A DNA stretch of 7,000 nt from JBOFMT01 sp051658525. GTDB taxonomy: Bacteria > Bacillota_I > Bacilli_A > Erysipelotrichales > Erysipelotrichaceae. Shown piece after piece: positions 5,806 through 7,000 of this stretch (its first letter is position 1; each line of letters starts with the position of its first letter). Under the pieces are notes generated by a model. It saw nothing but the letters and a program-made list of their open reading frames with translations. It was not told the DNA's origin and searched no databases. The stretch spans positions 1 to 7,000 of the forward strand of contig JBOFMT010000065.1 in NCBI GenBank assembly GCA_051658525.1, read 5' to 3'. The translations under genes and the position numbers were made by a program.

Positions 5806-6694
5806 GATCGATAATATAGGCATAACTATAGCCCTGATAAGCTTCATTGTAATAGAGGCCATCACTTCCAGATAGTGTTGTTTGTTGGAAGGTAAGTTTA
5901 GAATCCAACAACGAAAGATACGGCACTAATTGGAAAAGTGATAGATTGGTATCCACATTTCGTAAAGCAGCAAGACCAAACTGTACTTGTTGGATTAGAC
6001 TTGCAGATTGCACCTTACTTAGCATCGCTAGCAAGACTTCTTGTTGTCTAGCAGCACGATAAACATCACTATCGCTTTTACGATGCCTTGCATAGGCAAG
6101 CGCTGCACCACCATCTAGAGTTTGCGTTTCACCTTCAACAAAACAGTATTGATTCTTCTTGTCGTTTTCATCCATTTCACAAAAACTAGCCGTTGGTGTT
6201 AGCTTAATACCACCTAACACATCTACGAGTGCAATGAGCTGGGTGAAATCAACGACTACATAGTCTTTAAAATCACGGACCTCAAATAAACTAGAGAGGG
6301 TTTGCATACTACAAGCAACACCACCTCCAACAAATTCCCAGTTTACTTCACCATAGGCATAGGCATGGGTAATTTTATCTTGGCGGTTGCTACAAGCGAG
6401 TGGTACATAACTATCACGTGGAATTGAAATCAAATCCACACGACTCGCATCCACATCGACATGTACGACCATTAGAGCATCACTACGGCTTGCTTCTGTT
6501 GAGGTTGCTCTTGCATCAACACCAAGTATCACAACGTTGCGATCTTGTGCGAACGATTTCAGTCCCATCCGCAACAGTGCGACACTGCCCCATAACATTC
6601 CTACAACACAAGCAATACTGAGCCCTAGCAACAAAAATAATCGGTCATAGCGAACGCGTTTGCGTTTTTTTGACCGATTGTTTTTCTGTTTCAA
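5765..6694 (-). CDS. LytR-CpsA-Psr (LCP) family protein, probable wall-polymer ligase
   Basis: LCP proteins transfer lipid-linked anionic polymers (teichoic acids, capsule or similar) to peptidoglycan at the outer membrane face. There are 309 residues: a short, very basic cytoplasmic tail (1-18), one membrane helix (about 19-44) and an extracytoplasmic LCP domain. Core motifs are present: ILGVDAR (56-62), RSDALMVVHVD (70-80), ISIPRDSYV (89-97), KITHAYAYG (107-115), VDFTQLIALVDVLGGI (148-163) and the Arg-rich YARHRKSDSD...RAARQQ (201-218). Asp60, Asp72, Arg93, Asp94, Arg203, Arg205 and Arg216 match the usual pyrophosphate/metal-binding set. The start is TTG (6692-6694), one base after the thioredoxin stop. 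There is no clear Shine-Dalgarno site, and an in-frame stop lies six codons upstream with no ATG or GTG between, so initiation probably depends on translation of trxA. Cys101, Cys127, Cys172 and Cys184 all lie outside the membrane. The polymer transferred is unknown. Confidence 0.92.
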   Translation of the reverse strand: MKQKNNRSKKRKRVRYDRLFLLLGLSIACVVGMLWGSVALLRMGLKSFAQDRNVVILGVDARATSTEASRSDALMVVHVDVDASRVDLISIPRDSYVPLACSNRQDKITHAYAYGEVNWEFVGGGVACSMQTLSSLFEVRDFKDYVVVDFTQLIALVDVLGGIKLTPTASFCEMDENDKKNQYCFVEGETQTLDGGAALAYARHRKSDSDVYRAARQQEVLLAMLSKVQSASLIQQVQFGLAALRNVDTNLSLFQLVPYLSLLDSKLTFQQTTLSGSDGLYYNEAYQGYSYAYIIDQEHLRELQEIVAR

Positions 6695-6695
6695 T

Positions 6696-7000
6696 TTAGA
6701 TTGCGCTTGAGATTAGGGCAGCCAATTGTGGTTTTGGTTGGAATCCAACCACTTGTTTTACAAGTTGACCATCTTTGAAAAGAATCAAAGTAGGAATACT
6801 CATTACACCAAAACGTTGTGCAATTTCACCATCGTTATCTACGTTTACTTTGACAATCGTTGCACGACCTTCAAATTCACCTTGTAGTTCTTCTAGTACG
6901 GGAGCGATCATTTTACAAGGACCACACCAATCAGCATAAAAGTCAACCAAGACAACACCAGTTGCGATGACAGTATCAAATTCAGATTTGTTAACAATTT
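6696..7000 (-). CDS. trxA: Thioredoxin (5' end outside window)
   Basis: Small cytoplasmic disulfide reductase that passes electrons from thioredoxin reductase to proteins such as ribonucleotide reductase. The open frame runs to the window edge without a start: 100 residues are visible, and thioredoxins have about 102-110, so only a few N-terminal residues are missing. An internal TTG at 6948-6950 would give only 84 residues and remove the first strand and helix, so it is not the true start. In the visible fragment the active site WCGPC is at 24-28, the buried Asp of VDFYADWCGPC is at 19, and the cis-proline of SIPTLILF is at 69. The fold is otherwise complete, down to the final helix PQLAALISSAI. 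The stop (6696-6698) is one base before the LCP start, so the two genes form an operon whose promoter lies beyond 7000. Confidence 0.96.
   Translation of the reverse strand, partial: IVNKSEFDTVIATGVVLVDFYADWCGPCKMIAPVLEELQGEFEGRATIVKVNVDNDGEIAQRFGVMSIPTLILFKDGQLVKQVVGFQPKPQLAALISSAI

Noticed and set aside
6696..6950. Thioredoxin starting at the internal TTG (84 residues)
   Set aside because: The frame stays open and thioredoxin-like to the window edge; the short version would lack the first strand and helix of the fold.

Overview
The window looks like chromosomal DNA of a low-GC Gram-positive bacterium (Bacillota). The evidence is AGGAGG-type Shine-Dalgarno sites, A/T-rich intergenic DNA with TATAAT promoters and U-tailed hairpin terminators, CCA-encoding tRNA genes, a LytR-CpsA-Psr wall protein, and a polyamine ABC operon headed by an XRE-cupin regulator. 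A member of the Erysipelotrichia is plausible, but the sequence alone does not settle this. Every gene I can support is on the minus strand, so transcription runs from right (7000) to left (1).

From right to left: (1) positions 7000-5765 hold the 3' part of a thioredoxin gene and, one base after its stop, a TTG-started LCP-family wall-polymer ligase. A large hairpin terminator folds out of the last codons of the LCP gene. (2) About 170 bp of A/T-rich DNA follow (5591-5764), with a TATAAT promoter and a cluster of AAACT/AGTTT inverted repeats. (3) Positions 5590-1281 are a complete five-gene polyamine operon: XRE-cupin regulator, potA (ATPase), potB and potC (permeases) and potD (substrate-binding lipoprotein). 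Junctions range from a 1-base overlap to 11 bases between stop and start, and a strong terminator lies just after potD. (4) About 240 bp without a gene (1037-1280) hold that terminator and the promoter of a tRNA cluster. (5) Positions 1036-769 are tRNA-Leu(UAA), tRNA-Cys(GCA) and a second tRNA-Leu(UAA), followed by a terminator. (6) Positions 676-1 are the 5' two-thirds or so of an RluA-family rRNA pseudouridine synthase gene that leaves the window.

PotABCD form one importer: PotD binds spermidine/putrescine outside the membrane, PotB/PotC form the channel and PotA hydrolyses ATP. The XRE-cupin protein at the head of the operon is the obvious candidate to control it, probably through the inverted repeats around its own promoter. 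The rest is housekeeping: redox (Trx), cell-wall assembly (LCP), tRNAs and rRNA modification.

I see no phage, transposon, CRISPR array, toxin-antitoxin pair or novel multi-gene system. The points worth a second look are small-scale: a putative operator cluster, a terminator embedded in coding sequence, a tRNA-Leu pair with the same anticodon but compensated acceptor stems, a sequence block shared by two promoters, and four extracytoplasmic cysteines in the LCP protein.
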